NCBI RefSeq assembly: GCF_900155865.1
Contig: NZ_LT707006.1
Span: 2,830,577-2,894,576 of the forward strand
DNA length: 64,000 nucleotides
Origin: Bacteroides bouchesdurhonensis
GTDB taxonomy: Bacteria; Bacteroidota; Bacteroidia; Bacteroidales; Bacteroidaceae
Direction of reading: 5' to 3'
The notes beneath the pieces were generated by a model. It was not told where the DNA came from, searched no databases, and was given only the letters and a program-made list of their open reading frames with translations. The translations under genes were made by a program, and so were the position numbers. Of this stretch, positions 41,187-50,782 are shown piece by piece; within the stretch, counting starts at the first letter, position 1; every line of letters starts with the position of its first letter.

Positions 41187-42953
41187 ATGTTCAGAACACA
41201 CACATGCGGAGAATTGAGAATCTCCGATGTAAATAAACAAATCACGCTGTCCGGATGGGTACAGCGTAGCCGTAAAATGGGAGGAATGACATTCGTTGAT
41301 TTACGTGACCGTTACGGCATCACCCAATTAGTATTTAATGAAGAAATTAATGCTGAGCTTTGTGATCGTGCCAATAAGCTGGGACGCGAATTTGTTATTC
41401 AGGTTACGGGAACGGTAAACGAACGTTTTAGCAAGAATGCAAATATTCCTACCGGAGACATTGAAATTATTGTCTCTGAGCTGAATGTACTGAACACAGC
41501 TTTAACTCCTCCATTTACTATCGAAGATAACACAGATGGAGGTGATGATATTCGTATGAAATACCGTTATCTGGATTTACGTCGTAATGCTGTTCGTTCT
41601 AACTTGGAATTACGTCATAAAATGACTATCGAGGTTCGTAAATATCTGGATAGTCTGGGATTTATTGAAGTAGAAACTCCTGTATTAATTGGATCTACTC
41701 CAGAAGGGGCACGCGATTTTGTAGTACCTTCACGTATGAATCCAGGACAGTTCTATGCACTTCCACAATCTCCTCAAACTTTGAAACAATTGTTGATGGT
41801 TTCCGGTTTCGACCGTTATTTTCAGATTGCAAAATGTTTCCGTGATGAAGACTTACGTGCGGATCGTCAGCCTGAGTTTACACAAATTGACTGTGAAATG
41901 AGTTTTGTAGAACAGGAAGATATAATTAACACTTTTGAAGGAATGGCAAAACATCTGTTCAAGACTCTACGTAATGTAGAATTTACAGAACCATTCCAAA
42001 GAATGTCTTGGTCTGACGCAATGAAATATTATGGTAGCGATAAACCTGACTTGCGTTTCGGTATGAAATTTGTCGAACTCATGGACATTATGAAGGGGCA
42101 TGGCTTTTCTGTATTTGACAATGCTGCTTATATTGGTGGAATTTGTGCAGAAGGTGCTGCAACTTATACTCGTAAACAATTAGATGCTTTGACTGAATTT
42201 GTAAAGAAGCCACAGATTGGTGCCAAGGGTTTAGTCTATGCACGTATAGAAGCAGACGGTACCGTAAAATCAAGCGTAGACAAGTTCTACACTCAAGCGG
42301 TTTTGCAGCAAATGAAAGAAGCATTCGGAGCTAAACCGGGTGATTTGATTCTAATTTTGTCAGGTGATGATATAATGAAGACGTGTAAACAATTGAATGA
42401 GCTTCGTTTGGAAATGGGTTCTCAATTAGGATTACGTGACAAGAACAAATTCACTTGTTTGTGGGTGGTTGATTTCCCAATGTTTGAATGGAGCGAAGAA
42501 GAAGGACGTTTGATGGCTATGCATCATCCATTTACTCATCCGAAAGAGGAAGATATTCCATTGTTGGATACAGATCCCGCTGCTGTACGTGCAGATGCTT
42601 ACGATATGGTAGTAAACGGTGTAGAAGTAGGTGGTGGTTCAATTCGTATACACGATGCAAAATTACAAGCAAAGATGTTTGAAATACTAGGCTTCACTCC
42701 TGAAAAGGCTGAAGCGCAGTTTGGTTTTCTGATGAATGCTTTCAAGTATGGTGCTCCTCCTCATGGTGGTTTGGCCTATGGACTTGATCGTTGGGTATCT
42801 CTTTTCGCTGGCTTAGATTCTATTCGCGACTGTATAGCCTTCCCAAAAAACAATTCAGGACGCGACGTTATGTTAGATGCTCCGTCTGCTATTGACCAGT
42901 CCCAACTTGACGAATTAAATCTGATTGTTGAAATCAAAGAAAACAATAAGTAA
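41187..42953 (+). CDS. aspS: Aspartyl-tRNA synthetase
   Basis: 588 residues, the bacterial AspRS length including the GAD insertion. The N-terminal OB fold reads [24 protein letters not shown]. Class II motif 2 is [23 protein letters not shown], and motif 3 is [15 protein letters not shown]. Charges tRNA-Asp in the cytoplasm. It is followed 3 bp later by the membrane phosphatase-fold gene, so the genes form one operon. Confidence 0.97.
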   Translation: MFRTHTCGELRISDVNKQITLSGWVQRSRKMGGMTFVDLRDRYGITQLVFNEEINAELCDRANKLGREFVIQVTGTVNERFSKNANIPTGDIEIIVSELNVLNTALTPPFTIEDNTDGGDDIRMKYRYLDLRRNAVRSNLELRHKMTIEVRKYLDSLGFIEVETPVLIGSTPEGARDFVVPSRMNPGQFYALPQSPQTLKQLLMVSGFDRYFQIAKCFRDEDLRADRQPEFTQIDCEMSFVEQEDIINTFEGMAKHLFKTLRNVEFTEPFQRMSWSDAMKYYGSDKPDLRFGMKFVELMDIMKGHGFSVFDNAAYIGGICAEGAATYTRKQLDALTEFVKKPQIGAKGLVYARIEADGTVKSSVDKFYTQAVLQQMKEAFGAKPGDLILILSGDDIMKTCKQLNELRLEMGSQLGLRDKNKFTCLWVVDFPMFEWSEEEGRLMAMHHPFTHPKEEDIPLLDTDPAAVRADAYDMVVNGVEVGGGSIRIHDAKLQAKMFEILGFTPEKAEAQFGFLMNAFKYGAPPHGGLAYGLDRWVSLFAGLDSIRDCIAFPKNNSGRDVMLDAPSAIDQSQLDELNLIVEIKENNK

Positions 42954-42956
42954 ACG

Positions 42957-44894
42957 ATGAGTAAATATCGTTATCTTTATAATACCACCCTGTCACTCAT
43001 AAGCAATCTGTTATTAGTGATGGGGTGCTTTATTCTCTGTCGTATTATATTTCTAGCAGAAAATTGGAGTGCTTTTTCCGATTTAACAGCACGAAGAATT
43101 TGGAGGATGTTCGAAGGTGGATTTCTTTTTGATACTTCTGCTATTTTGTATACTAATCTCCTGTATATTTTTCTAATGTTGATTCCTCTTCATTATAAGG
43201 AAAATATCATCTATCAGAAAATTACTAAAGGAATTTTTGTTGTAACAAACTTAATCGTAATCATCATGAACCTGATGGATACGGTTTATTTCCAATATAC
43301 ACATCGAAGAACAACAGCATCTGTATTCAGTGAGTTCAAAAATGAAGGAAATCTAGGAGGCATTTTTGGAACAGAGCTAATAAATCATTGGTATTTGACA
43401 TTGTTAGCTGTAGCTTTCGGTTATGTGTTATTTAAACTTTACTGCAAGCCTAGAGTAGTGAAAGTGAACCATCTGCCTGTATACTATACAGTTAATCTAA
43501 TAATTTTAGGAGTGGCTGTTTATTTATGTGTCGGTGGTATGCGTGGTGGCTTTACAGGTATGGTACGCCCCATTACAATCAGTAACGCCAATAAGTATGT
43601 AGACCGTCCCATAGAAACGGGAATTGTATTAAATACACCGTTTTCTGTATATCGTACTTTGGGTAAGAAGCCATTCATGGTGCCTCAATATTTTGATAAG
43701 GAAAAATTGGAAACAATCTATTCTCCAATACATCTCCCCAAGGATAGTACCCAATTTCGTCCACTCAATGTAGTAGTCTTTATATTGGAGAGTTTTGGTA
43801 AAGAAAACAGTGGTTTCTTAAATGAGGATTTAGACAATGGAACTTATAAAGGCTACATGCCTTTTCTGGATTCTATCATGTCTGAAGGTTTGACTTTTAA
43901 ATATTCATTCTCTAATGGAATGAAGAGTATTGACGGTATGCCTTCTGTATTATCAGGGATACCAATGTTTGTTGAACCGTTTTTCTTGACTCCGGCTTCC
44001 TTGAATACAGTATCCAGCATAGGAGGGGAGTTAAAAAAGAAAGGTTATCATACGGCCTTTTTCCACGGTGCAGATAATGGTTCGATGGGGTTTGAAGCTT
44101 TTGCGCGGACTGTTGGGTATACTCACTATTATGGACGTACTGAATATAATGAAGCAAATCCGGGGAACAAAGATTTTGATGGTCATTGGGGAATTTGGGA
44201 CGAAAAGTTTTTTCAATTCTTTGCCAATACCTTGTCTACTTTCCAACAACCTTTTGCTGCTGCTTTATTCAGTCTATCTTCTCATCACCCGTTTGCAGTG
44301 CCAACAGAGTACGAGGGTATTTTTCCAAAAGGGAATAAGGCAATTCGGCAATGTATAGGATATACAGACAATGCGTTGAAACTATTTTTTGAAAAAGTAT
44401 CTAAAGAGCCATGGTATAAAAATACATTATTTGTATTTACAGCCGATCACACCAACTCCCAAGAACGTCCTGAATATGAAACTGAAAGTGGTCTTTTCTC
44501 TGTTCCAATCGTCTTTTACCAACCGGGAACCGATTTGAAAGGATATCGGAAAGAAATGATTGCGCAACAGATTGATATTATGCCTACTGTATTGGGATAT
44601 TTAGGTTATGATAAACCATATATTTCGTTTGGATGTGATTTATTGAATACTCAACCGGAGGATACTTATGCTGTAAACTATATCAATGGTATTTATCAAT
44701 TTTTCAAAGGTGAGTATTTATTGCATTTTGATGGTCAGAAATCAATTGCCATGTATGCATTTAAAACAGATAAGTTATTAGAGCACAATTTATTGGGAGA
44801 AGTTGCCGGTCAGCAGCAAATGGAGGATGAGCTTAAAGCAATCATCCAACAATACATGACACGTATGAACAATGATGAATTGGTAATAAAATGA
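42957..44894 (+). CDS. LTA synthase-family (alkaline phosphatase fold) membrane protein
   Basis: 645 residues. Five N-terminal membrane helices (about 12-32, 58-75, 90-110, 140-160, 170-192) are followed by a large periplasmic sulfatase/alkaline-phosphatase-fold domain. VVVFILESFGKE has metal-ligand Glu278, KSIDGMPSVLSGIP has the probable nucleophile Ser324, and FTADHTNSQERPEYE carries the late Asp/His ligands. Gram-negative cells make no lipoteichoic acid, so the enzyme more likely transfers phosphoglycerol or phosphoethanolamine to a glycan or lipid. It overlaps the next gene by 4 bp. Confidence 0.87.
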   Translation: MSKYRYLYNTTLSLISNLLLVMGCFILCRIIFLAENWSAFSDLTARRIWRMFEGGFLFDTSAILYTNLLYIFLMLIPLHYKENIIYQKITKGIFVVTNLIVIIMNLMDTVYFQYTHRRTTASVFSEFKNEGNLGGIFGTELINHWYLTLLAVAFGYVLFKLYCKPRVVKVNHLPVYYTVNLIILGVAVYLCVGGMRGGFTGMVRPITISNANKYVDRPIETGIVLNTPFSVYRTLGKKPFMVPQYFDKEKLETIYSPIHLPKDSTQFRPLNVVVFILESFGKENSGFLNEDLDNGTYKGYMPFLDSIMSEGLTFKYSFSNGMKSIDGMPSVLSGIPMFVEPFFLTPASLNTVSSIGGELKKKGYHTAFFHGADNGSMGFEAFARTVGYTHYYGRTEYNEANPGNKDFDGHWGIWDEKFFQFFANTLSTFQQPFAAALFSLSSHHPFAVPTEYEGIFPKGNKAIRQCIGYTDNALKLFFEKVSKEPWYKNTLFVFTADHTNSQERPEYETESGLFSVPIVFYQPGTDLKGYRKEMIAQQIDIMPTVLGYLGYDKPYISFGCDLLNTQPEDTYAVNYINGIYQFFKGEYLLHFDGQKSIAMYAFKTDKLLEHNLLGEVAGQQQMEDELKAIIQQYMTRMNNDELVIK

Positions 44895-45280
44895 AAGAAT
44901 CAATACGTATATTTCGTTTCATAATAATCGGTACAATGAATGCTTTGATAATGGCATTAGTTGTATGGCTAATGATGGAAAGTCTATCATTCGAGGGGGA
45001 TTATCTGGTTGCGAATATAACTGCGTATGTGATAGCTCAGATTCATAATTTCATTTGGTGTAAATACTGGATCTTCCCAACAGAAAAAAGGAAGAACAAT
45101 ATTTGGAAACAAATACTGTTCTTCTGTTCTGCTTTCGGGATAGCGTACACTGCCCAGTTCCTTTTTCTCATTCTTTTAGTAGAAGGGTTGGATGTCAATG
45201 AATATCTAGCCCAATTTCTCGGTTTATTTATCTATGGAGGAGTAAATTTTGTGGTTAATAAGAAGATAACTTTCAAATAG
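44891..45280 (+). CDS. GtrA family membrane protein
   Basis: 129 residues with four membrane helices (about 7-29, 37-57, 68-90, 100-120) and the family sequence FIIIGTMNALIMALVVWLMM ... YVIAQIHNFIWCKYWIFP ... GGVNFVVNKKITFK. GtrA proteins help move or flip lipid-linked sugars for surface glycans. The ATGA overlap with the preceding phosphatase-fold gene suggests both act on the same envelope glycan or lipid. Confidence 0.88.
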   Translation: MKESIRIFRFIIIGTMNALIMALVVWLMMESLSFEGDYLVANITAYVIAQIHNFIWCKYWIFPTEKRKNNIWKQILFFCSAFGIAYTAQFLFLILLVEGLDVNEYLAQFLGLFIYGGVNFVVNKKITFK

Positions 45281-45289
45281 AAAGTATCT

Positions 45290-46174
45290 CTAGTCCAGAA
45301 AGCGTTTTGTAAGCCCCTCGAATTCATCAATTCGTCGATCACGTAGAAAAGGCCACCAACGACGGACATTTTCCGAACGTTCCATATCAATTTCAACAAC
45401 CATATTTTCAGCATGATCATTGCCCGCTTGTGCTAAAAATTCTCCTTGCGGTCCTGCTACAAAACTATTTCCCCAGAATAAAATACCATTGGTCTGACCT
45501 GAAGGATCAGGTTCATGTCCTACACGATTGACTGAGATAACAGGAAGACCATTTGCAACGGCATGGGCACGTTGGGAAATAATCCACGCATTAAGTTGGC
45601 GAGTCTTTTCATCATCAGTATCATTACTTTCCCAACCAATAGCAGTAGGATAAATCAAAAGCTCAGCACCGTTCAAAGCCATCAAACGAGCTGCTTCGGG
45701 ATACCATTGATCCCAACATACCAATACTCCAAGCTTTCCTAATGAAGTTTGAATAGGTTTGAAGCCTATATCCCCCGGAGTAAAATAGAACTTTTCGTAA
45801 TAGGCAGGATCATCCGGAATATGCATTTTACGATATTTTCCGGCGATACTACCATCGCGGTCAAATACTACAGCAGTGTTATGATATAATCCCGGTGCCC
45901 GTTTTTCGAAAAGAGAAGTGACAAGAACAACTTTGTTAGCAGCAGCCAGTTCTGAATAGAAACCTGTTGAAGGACCAGGGATAGGCTCAGCAAGGTCAAA
46001 TAAGTTTGGATTTTCAGTCTGGCAAAAATAAAGAGAGTTGTGTAGTTCCTGAAGTACAATCAATTGTGCACCATGAATAGCACAAGCTTCTATACTTTTT
46101 GCCAAATTCATTAAATTGGCTTTTATATCCGCAGTATTGGATTGTTGAATTAATCCTACTTTTATTTTTCTCAT
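45290..46174 (-). CDS. aguB: N-carbamoylputrescine amidase
   Basis: 294 residues from the ATG at 46174; the open frame extends 28 codons further but into the end of aguA. Nitrilase superfamily with the catalytic Glu in IVLQELHNSLYF, Lys in KYRKMHIPDDP, and Cys in VLVCWDQWYPEAARLMAL. It hydrolyses N-carbamoylputrescine to putrescine, CO2 and ammonia. It is 8 bp after aguA, so the two consecutive pathway enzymes are co-expressed. Confidence 0.93.
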   Translation of the reverse strand: MRKIKVGLIQQSNTADIKANLMNLAKSIEACAIHGAQLIVLQELHNSLYFCQTENPNLFDLAEPIPGPSTGFYSELAAANKVVLVTSLFEKRAPGLYHNTAVVFDRDGSIAGKYRKMHIPDDPAYYEKFYFTPGDIGFKPIQTSLGKLGVLVCWDQWYPEAARLMALNGAELLIYPTAIGWESNDTDDEKTRQLNAWIISQRAHAVANGLPVISVNRVGHEPDPSGQTNGILFWGNSFVAGPQGEFLAQAGNDHAENMVVEIDMERSENVRRWWPFLRDRRIDEFEGLTKRFLD

Positions 46175-46182
46175 ATACGATT

Positions 46183-47298
46183 TTATTTGATGACTCCTAA
46201 AGGATATTGCATAGTGACACAATGTAGAGATCCATGCTGTTTGATGAGGGCACGGCAATCTATTCCTATAATTTCGTGTTTGGGAAATGCCTGTTGTAAC
46301 ACTTCCCTCGCTTTATGATCATTTTCCGGCTGATCATAGGTAGGATAAAGAATAACTTCATTCATGATCAGAAAGTTTGCATAAGTAGCAGGCAGACGTT
46401 CGCCATCTTCCTCTATTTTATTCACCATCGGCAACGCCATCAACCTGTAAGGTTCACCGGCTAATGTACGAAAAGTTTTTAGTTGTTCCTCCATGTCATG
46501 AAGAGATTTATAATGCTCATCTTCGCTATTGTCACATTTTACGTATGCAATAGTATTGGGAGAACAAAAACGTGCCAATGTATCAATATGACTGTCCGTA
46601 TCGTCACCGGCAAGATAGCCATGATCTAACCATAAGATTCTTTGTAAATGAAAGGTTGATTTCAAATATTCTTCAATTTCTACTTGATTCAGTCGTTTAT
46701 TTCTGTTGGGAGACAGTAAGCATTCTGAGGTAGTCAATAATGTTCCCATTCCATCACTTTCAATGGATCCTCCTTCTAATACAAAATCGAGGTGATTAAC
46801 ATAGACTCCTTTTAATGCCCCAGCTTCTAGAGCATGCCGAGTAATTTGGTTATCTAACCCAGATGCATATTTCAATCCCCATCCGTTAAAAGCAAAGTCT
46901 AGCAAGGAAGGATTGCCCTCATCAATCATAGTGATCGCCCCATGATCTCGTGCCCATGTATCATTGGTTTCACATTTAAGAAAACGGACGTTGTCCATAT
47001 TGACTGTTGCCTCAATCTGACCTCTTACAGCCTCAGGTTCCGGAGTAACGATTAGTAAAATCTCACGTTTCGCGATCTCTTGAGCAATGTTTAAGAAACA
47101 TTCTTGTACTTCATTCAACATGTACGCCCAATCAGTACCAGCATGAGGCCATGTTAGTTGAATACCACTTTGCTGATGCCATTCAGCAGGCAGATGAGGT
47201 GCCCTTACCTCTACTTGTTCGGTAATAATCTTGCCAAAATTTAATTGTAAATCCTTCTCCGAACCACCGGAACGGGGGAGCCCAACAATGATTCCCAT
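46183..47298 (-). CDS. aguA: Agmatine deiminase
   Basis: 371 residues. Guanidine-group hydrolase of the peptidyl-arginine deiminase (PPAD/AguA) fold. Typical motifs are LPAEWHQQSGIQLTWPHAGTDW, ETNDTWARDHGAI, FVLEGGSIESDGMGTLLTTSECLL, GDDTDSHIDTLARF, and the catalytic Cys in GSLHCVTMQYP near the C-terminus. It makes N-carbamoylputrescine from agmatine. The N-terminal 35 residues before LPAEWH are longer than usual in the family, so the true start may be further in, though no good ATG is present there. Confidence 0.92.
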   Translation of the reverse strand: MGIIVGLPRSGGSEKDLQLNFGKIITEQVEVRAPHLPAEWHQQSGIQLTWPHAGTDWAYMLNEVQECFLNIAQEIAKREILLIVTPEPEAVRGQIEATVNMDNVRFLKCETNDTWARDHGAITMIDEGNPSLLDFAFNGWGLKYASGLDNQITRHALEAGALKGVYVNHLDFVLEGGSIESDGMGTLLTTSECLLSPNRNKRLNQVEIEEYLKSTFHLQRILWLDHGYLAGDDTDSHIDTLARFCSPNTIAYVKCDNSEDEHYKSLHDMEEQLKTFRTLAGEPYRLMALPMVNKIEEDGERLPATYANFLIMNEVILYPTYDQPENDHKAREVLQQAFPKHEIIGIDCRALIKQHGSLHCVTMQYPLGVIK

Positions 47299-47316
47299 TC
47301 GTATGTTGTTATTTTA

Positions 47317-47859
47317 TTATTTATTATCCTCTTGTTTAGGTTTCCGATCAAAGAACGGATTCTTGGACGATGCACTTACTGGAATTGCCATAACCGTTTT
47401 ACAGTTTTTCAACCAATTCAAACGTTGAGCAGCTAATCCTGCAGAAAACATGACACGGGTATCAACTCGCATATCAGCTGCTGTTGCACAAGCAGAACCT
47501 ATTGCAATTCCTACATCGATACTATTTATGGTACAAGGAACTCCCTCTGTACGGCTGGTACAAGTTGCAAATCCGCAATATCCGCAATTTAATCCTTGTG
47601 CTTGTTCACGTGTACCTATTAATATAACACATTCAGCGTTCAGGATGTTGTCAGCATCACGGAGAAAAAATTTCATTCCATGTTCTTCTACCATAGCTAT
47701 CATAGTGTCTGACAGTTGTTTAATTTCTTCGTCAGTAATTAAAGCTACTTCAATAATATCAATACCCTTTCCTTTTGGAGCCGTACGGGCAGCAGTCATC
47801 ATTTGGCGTGCAACCTGTAAAATATGCTCATGACGGGCATCTCTTTCGTTTAGTATCAT
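47317..47859 (-). CDS. DUF2148 ferredoxin-domain protein
   Basis: 180 residues. The Cys cluster CGYCGFATC ... GVPC (about residues 93-113) is the hallmark of the DUF2148 family, thought to bind an iron-sulfur cluster. Later conserved sequence is SIDVGIAIGSACATAADMRVDTRVMFSAG. The function is unknown. It is first gene of the operon with aguA and aguB (18-bp gap), with a -7 box at 47891-47884. Whether it takes part in polyamine metabolism is not shown. Confidence 0.85.
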   Translation of the reverse strand: MILNERDARHEHILQVARQMMTAARTAPKGKGIDIIEVALITDEEIKQLSDTMIAMVEEHGMKFFLRDADNILNAECVILIGTREQAQGLNCGYCGFATCTSRTEGVPCTINSIDVGIAIGSACATAADMRVDTRVMFSAGLAAQRLNWLKNCKTVMAIPVSASSKNPFFDRKPKQEDNK

Positions 47860-47883
47860 AACTTTATTGAATTAATTAGTGAG

Positions 47884-47919
47884 GCAAAGATAACGTTTTT
47901 CAAGAAAATACTACCTTTG
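47884..47919. promoter_or_regulatory. Divergent -7 boxes for the agu operon and the FetAB-like genes
   Basis: Minus strand TATCTTTG (47891-47884) serves DUF2148-aguA-aguB. Plus strand TACCTTTG (47912-47919) serves the ABC genes, 25 bp before ATG 47945. Confidence 0.6.
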
Positions 47920-47944
47920 CCGGAAAGAAAGAATTAAAAACGTC

Positions 47945-48565
47945 ATGTTACATATTAACAATGCTTGTGTTGCTTTTGGACCAGAAGTTCTTTTTTCCAG
48001 ATTTAATCTACATTTGGAAAAGGGAGAGACTGCCTGCATCGTTGGACAATCCGGCTGTGGAAAAACATCGATATTGAATGCAGTGATGGGATTTGTACCA
48101 TTAAAGGAGGGCACTATCAAAGTGGGGGAAACATTGTTAGGTAAATCAACGATTGACATCATCCGTCGGCAAATTGCATGGATTCCTCAAGAATTGGCAC
48201 TTCCATTTGAATGGGTGAAAGAAATGGTAGCTTTACCTTTTGATTTAAAAGTAAATCGTTCTATTCCTTTTTCGGAAAAACGATTGTTTGCTTGCTTTAA
48301 TGAGTTAGGATTGGAACATGAATTGTATTTTAAGAGAGTAAATGAAGTTTCGGGAGGACAACGGCAGCGAATAATGCTGGCTGTTGCTGCAATGCTTAAC
48401 AAGCCACTGATTATTATTGATGAACCTACTTCAGCGTTGGATGCTGACTCAACAGACAGAGTTTTAACCTTTTTTCGTCAGCAAGCGGAAAAAGGAGCCG
48501 CTGTACTAGCTGTATCACATGATAAAGATTTCGCATCAGGTTGTCATTATGTAATAGAATTATAA
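47945..48565 (+). CDS. ABC transporter ATPase, FetA-like
   Basis: 206 residues. Walker A is VGQSGCGKTSILNA, the Q-loop is WIPQELALP, the signature is VSGGQRQRIMLA, Walker B is LIIIDEPTSALDADS, and the His is in VSHDKDF. It is short, with no extra domain. The next gene, 12 bp on, encodes a FetB/UPF0014 permease, so this is most likely the FetA partner; E. coli FetAB exports iron. The substrate is inferred only by family. Confidence 0.88.
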   Translation: MLHINNACVAFGPEVLFSRFNLHLEKGETACIVGQSGCGKTSILNAVMGFVPLKEGTIKVGETLLGKSTIDIIRRQIAWIPQELALPFEWVKEMVALPFDLKVNRSIPFSEKRLFACFNELGLEHELYFKRVNEVSGGQRQRIMLAVAAMLNKPLIIIDEPTSALDADSTDRVLTFFRQQAEKGAAVLAVSHDKDFASGCHYVIEL

Positions 48566-48577
48566 AAAGAATTATTC

Positions 48578-49372
48578 GTGGGAACTATCGATATCACATA
48601 CTTTAATTTATTTATAGGTTTGCTTCTGCTTGCCATTCCTTTTTTTTATCTCTGGAAGTTCAAGACCGGACTACTAAAACCTGCAATGATTGGAACATTA
48701 CGAATGATTATTCAATTGTTCTTCATTGGTATGTATCTGAAATATCTTTTTTTATGGAACAATCCTTGGATTAATTCGCTTTGGGTGATTATTATGATCT
48801 TTGTAGCAGGGCAAACTGCGTTGGTACGTACTCAATTAAAAAGAAAAATCTTACTTATTCCTCTTTCTGTAGGTTTTCTCTGTAGTGTTATACTCGTAGG
48901 AATGTATTTTATAGGTATTGTACTCCAACTAAACAATGTTTTCAGTGCTCAATATTTTATTCCGATAGCTGGAATCTTGATGGGAAATATGTTATCTAGT
49001 AATGTAATTGCACTTAATACCTATTACAGTGGACTGAAGCGCGAACAACAACTATACCGTTATTTATTAGGAAATGGAGCAACACGACAAGAGGCCCAGG
49101 CACCGTTCATCCGCCAGGCTATTATTAAATCATTCAGTCCTTTAATAGCAAATATTGCAGTAATGGGATTGGTAGCTCTTCCTGGAACCATGATAGGGCA
49201 GATATTGGGGGGAAGTAGTCCTAATGTGGCTATTAAATATCAGATGATGATTATGGTGATTACGTTTACTGCATCCATGCTTTCATTAATGATTACCATA
49301 TCATTAGCATCACGTAGATCATTTGATGCATACGGAAAACTATTAGATGTAACAAAAGAACCAAGGAAATGA
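48578..49372 (+). CDS. FetB-like (UPF0014) ABC permease
   Basis: 264 residues starting with GTG (an ATG start is not available nearby). Seven hydrophobic helices; the segments MLSSNVIALNTYYSGLKRE and LGNGATRQEAQAPFIRQAI are signature stretches of the FetB/YbbM family. GLVALPGTMIGQILGGSSPNVAIKYQ follows in the last third. It forms the membrane part of a metal-related exporter with the ATPase upstream. The last 4 bp overlap the following small gene. Confidence 0.88.
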   Translation: MGTIDITYFNLFIGLLLLAIPFFYLWKFKTGLLKPAMIGTLRMIIQLFFIGMYLKYLFLWNNPWINSLWVIIMIFVAGQTALVRTQLKRKILLIPLSVGFLCSVILVGMYFIGIVLQLNNVFSAQYFIPIAGILMGNMLSSNVIALNTYYSGLKREQQLYRYLLGNGATRQEAQAPFIRQAIIKSFSPLIANIAVMGLVALPGTMIGQILGGSSPNVAIKYQMMIMVITFTASMLSLMITISLASRRSFDAYGKLLDVTKEPRK

Positions 49373-49641
49373 CAATTGTTGATCAGATTTTCCAAAAAGT
49401 AGCGGAAGTATCTATTCCAAAATTCTTCATTACAGTAGAATTTTCGACAGTGGGTAAAGATATGCCGAAACATTTGGATGCATTCTTATGGGAGAAATAT
49501 GAATTAATCCTTCATGGAGCAAATGGACGGAAATTTATATATAGAGAAGGAGATTGGCGGATGATTCTTACTTTTTTCCCTACAGATCGCGTTGTAGATG
49601 AACATTATGCTTTAAAAAATAAGGTGCAGATAAAAAAATAA
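49369..49641 (+). CDS. Small protein coupled to the FetAB-like transporter, hypothetical
   Basis: 90 residues, no signal or membrane segment. The sequence is compact and mixed alpha/beta (IPKFFITVEFSTVGKDMPKHLDAFLWEKYELILHG). The ATGA overlap with the permease gene means translational coupling. I recognise no domain. It could be an accessory or regulatory protein for the transporter, but this rests on position only. Confidence 0.65.
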   Translation: MTIVDQIFQKVAEVSIPKFFITVEFSTVGKDMPKHLDAFLWEKYELILHGANGRKFIYREGDWRMILTFFPTDRVVDEHYALKNKVQIKK

Positions 49642-49892
49642 GAAGAAATTCCTAGAACTCTTGAGCTCAGTCTGATACAAGCTCGTTAAACTTTTCATTA
49701 ACTCTTATGTCGCAATCGCAGTAAATGCAATTACCTCCCATATTCTTCAGCTTATTTCCGAGTCCGGTTTTCCGTATCCACATTTTCATTGTATTATAAG
49801 TGATGAACAGAAGTATTAATAGATTAGTTCTTCTCTTCCTATAACAAACTTTATTTTCTTTAATAGTAAAGTTGTTTTTTATCCTTTGCAAT

Positions 49893-49980
49893 CTATAAAC
49901 TGAACTTTCATTTGTATAAATGCAAGTTCAGTTTATGTAAACGCAAGTTCCGTTTATACAACTGCAACTTTTGTTTATAG
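49893..49980. repeat. 21-bp lattice array C
   Basis: Three direct units of exactly 21 bp (49918, 49939, 49960), each of the form AAnyGCAAsTTyyGTTTATrn. They are preceded by an inverted unit (49893-49913) that contains CTATAAACTGAACTT and pairs with the first direct unit. Units differ at a few positions. It is not coding. Confidence 0.8.
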
Positions 49981-50140
49981 TTTATTCCTAATAAAAAATA
50001 ATTTCTCTATCAGAAGAAAAGAAGTTAGGTATTAAAGGAGAGAAAGTTTGTTAATAATAGAATGGATGTTTACTATTAAGGAGTTTAAAAGTTATCTGTC
50101 GTCCATATAATAAAAGAGGATGATAGCAGGAACCGGCAAA

Positions 50141-50237
50141 GGTGATAGGTGATAGATGAGGTGATAGATAAAATAACAACCTATCACCACTCCAAAACAC
50201 GATATACAGCGAGTTTCCGAAGGTTGGTGATAGGTTG
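50141..50237. repeat. GGTGATAG repeat cluster with hairpin
   Basis: GGTGATAG occurs at 50141, 50148, 50160 and 50226, with CTATCACC at 50181. A perfect 12-bp stem CAACCTATCACC (50177-50188) / GGTGATAGGTTG (50226-50237) encloses 37 nt. No ORF. Confidence 0.7.
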
Positions 50238-50360
50238 ATAGAGAAATTGATGTTTTATCTTAGGAGGAAGAAATCAAATAATATTCGCATGAATTCTTCT
50301 GATAATTACTTTGCTGTAACGATTTTGACATACATCAATGTCATTTTTAGTTTCTTTCTT

Positions 50361-50368
50361 TATCTTTG
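50361..50368 (+). promoter_or_regulatory. -7 box for the VOC gene
   Basis: TATCTTTG, 29 bp before ATG 50398. Confidence 0.6.
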
Positions 50369-50397
50369 CAGAAAATAAATTGTAATATAATAAAGCT

Positions 50398-50778
50398 ATG
50401 AAAATTAATCATATTGCTCTATGGACCAATCAATTAGAAGAACTTCGTGAATTCTATACTAAATATTTCGATGGTCGTACAAACGAAAAATATATAAATC
50501 CCCAAAAAGGTTTTGAATCCTATTTTATGCGTTTCGAAGAAGGAGCTGCATTAGAAATAATGCGGAAAATAAATATTACCGAACCGGATAGCGTATTACA
50601 TATTGGATTGGCACATTTTTCTTTTTCTGTAGGTAGTAAAGAAGCTGTTATAGGATTTATAGAACGCTTCCGTAAAGATGGATATACCATTGCAAGCGAA
50701 CCCCGTACTACTGGAGATGGCTTTTTTGAGGGAAGTATTCTTGATCCGGACAATAACTTAGTGGAAATTACCATTTAG
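50398..50778 (+). CDS. VOC-superfamily (glyoxalase-like) protein
   Basis: 126 residues. Two beta-alpha-beta-beta-beta repeats: the first starts KINHIALWTNQLEELREFYTKYF with a metal-ligand His at residue 4. The second has HIGLAHFSFSVGSKEAVIGFIERFRKDGY and ends DGFFEGSILDPDNNLVEIT with the Glu ligand. The fold covers glyoxalase I, dioxygenases and fosfomycin-resistance proteins; the metal ligands support an enzyme, but the substrate is open. Stop is 4 bp from that of the convergent gene. Confidence 0.85.
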   Translation: MKINHIALWTNQLEELREFYTKYFDGRTNEKYINPQKGFESYFMRFEEGAALEIMRKINITEPDSVLHIGLAHFSFSVGSKEAVIGFIERFRKDGYTIASEPRTTGDGFFEGSILDPDNNLVEITI

Positions 50779-50782
50779 TATA

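Larger units (their letters stand above)
49642..50397. other. Intergenic region with repeats
   Basis: No credible gene; the minus-strand frame over 49667-49891 has no support. It holds lattice array C (49893-49980), the GGTGATAG repeat hairpin (50141-50237), and the VOC gene promoter TATCTTTG at 50361-50368. Confidence 0.6.

Noticed and set aside
49667-49891. 74-codon minus-strand ORF with a CIYCDCD sequence
   Set aside because: No ribosome site, no family resemblance, low-complexity basic N-terminus; the short Cys motif alone is not enough.
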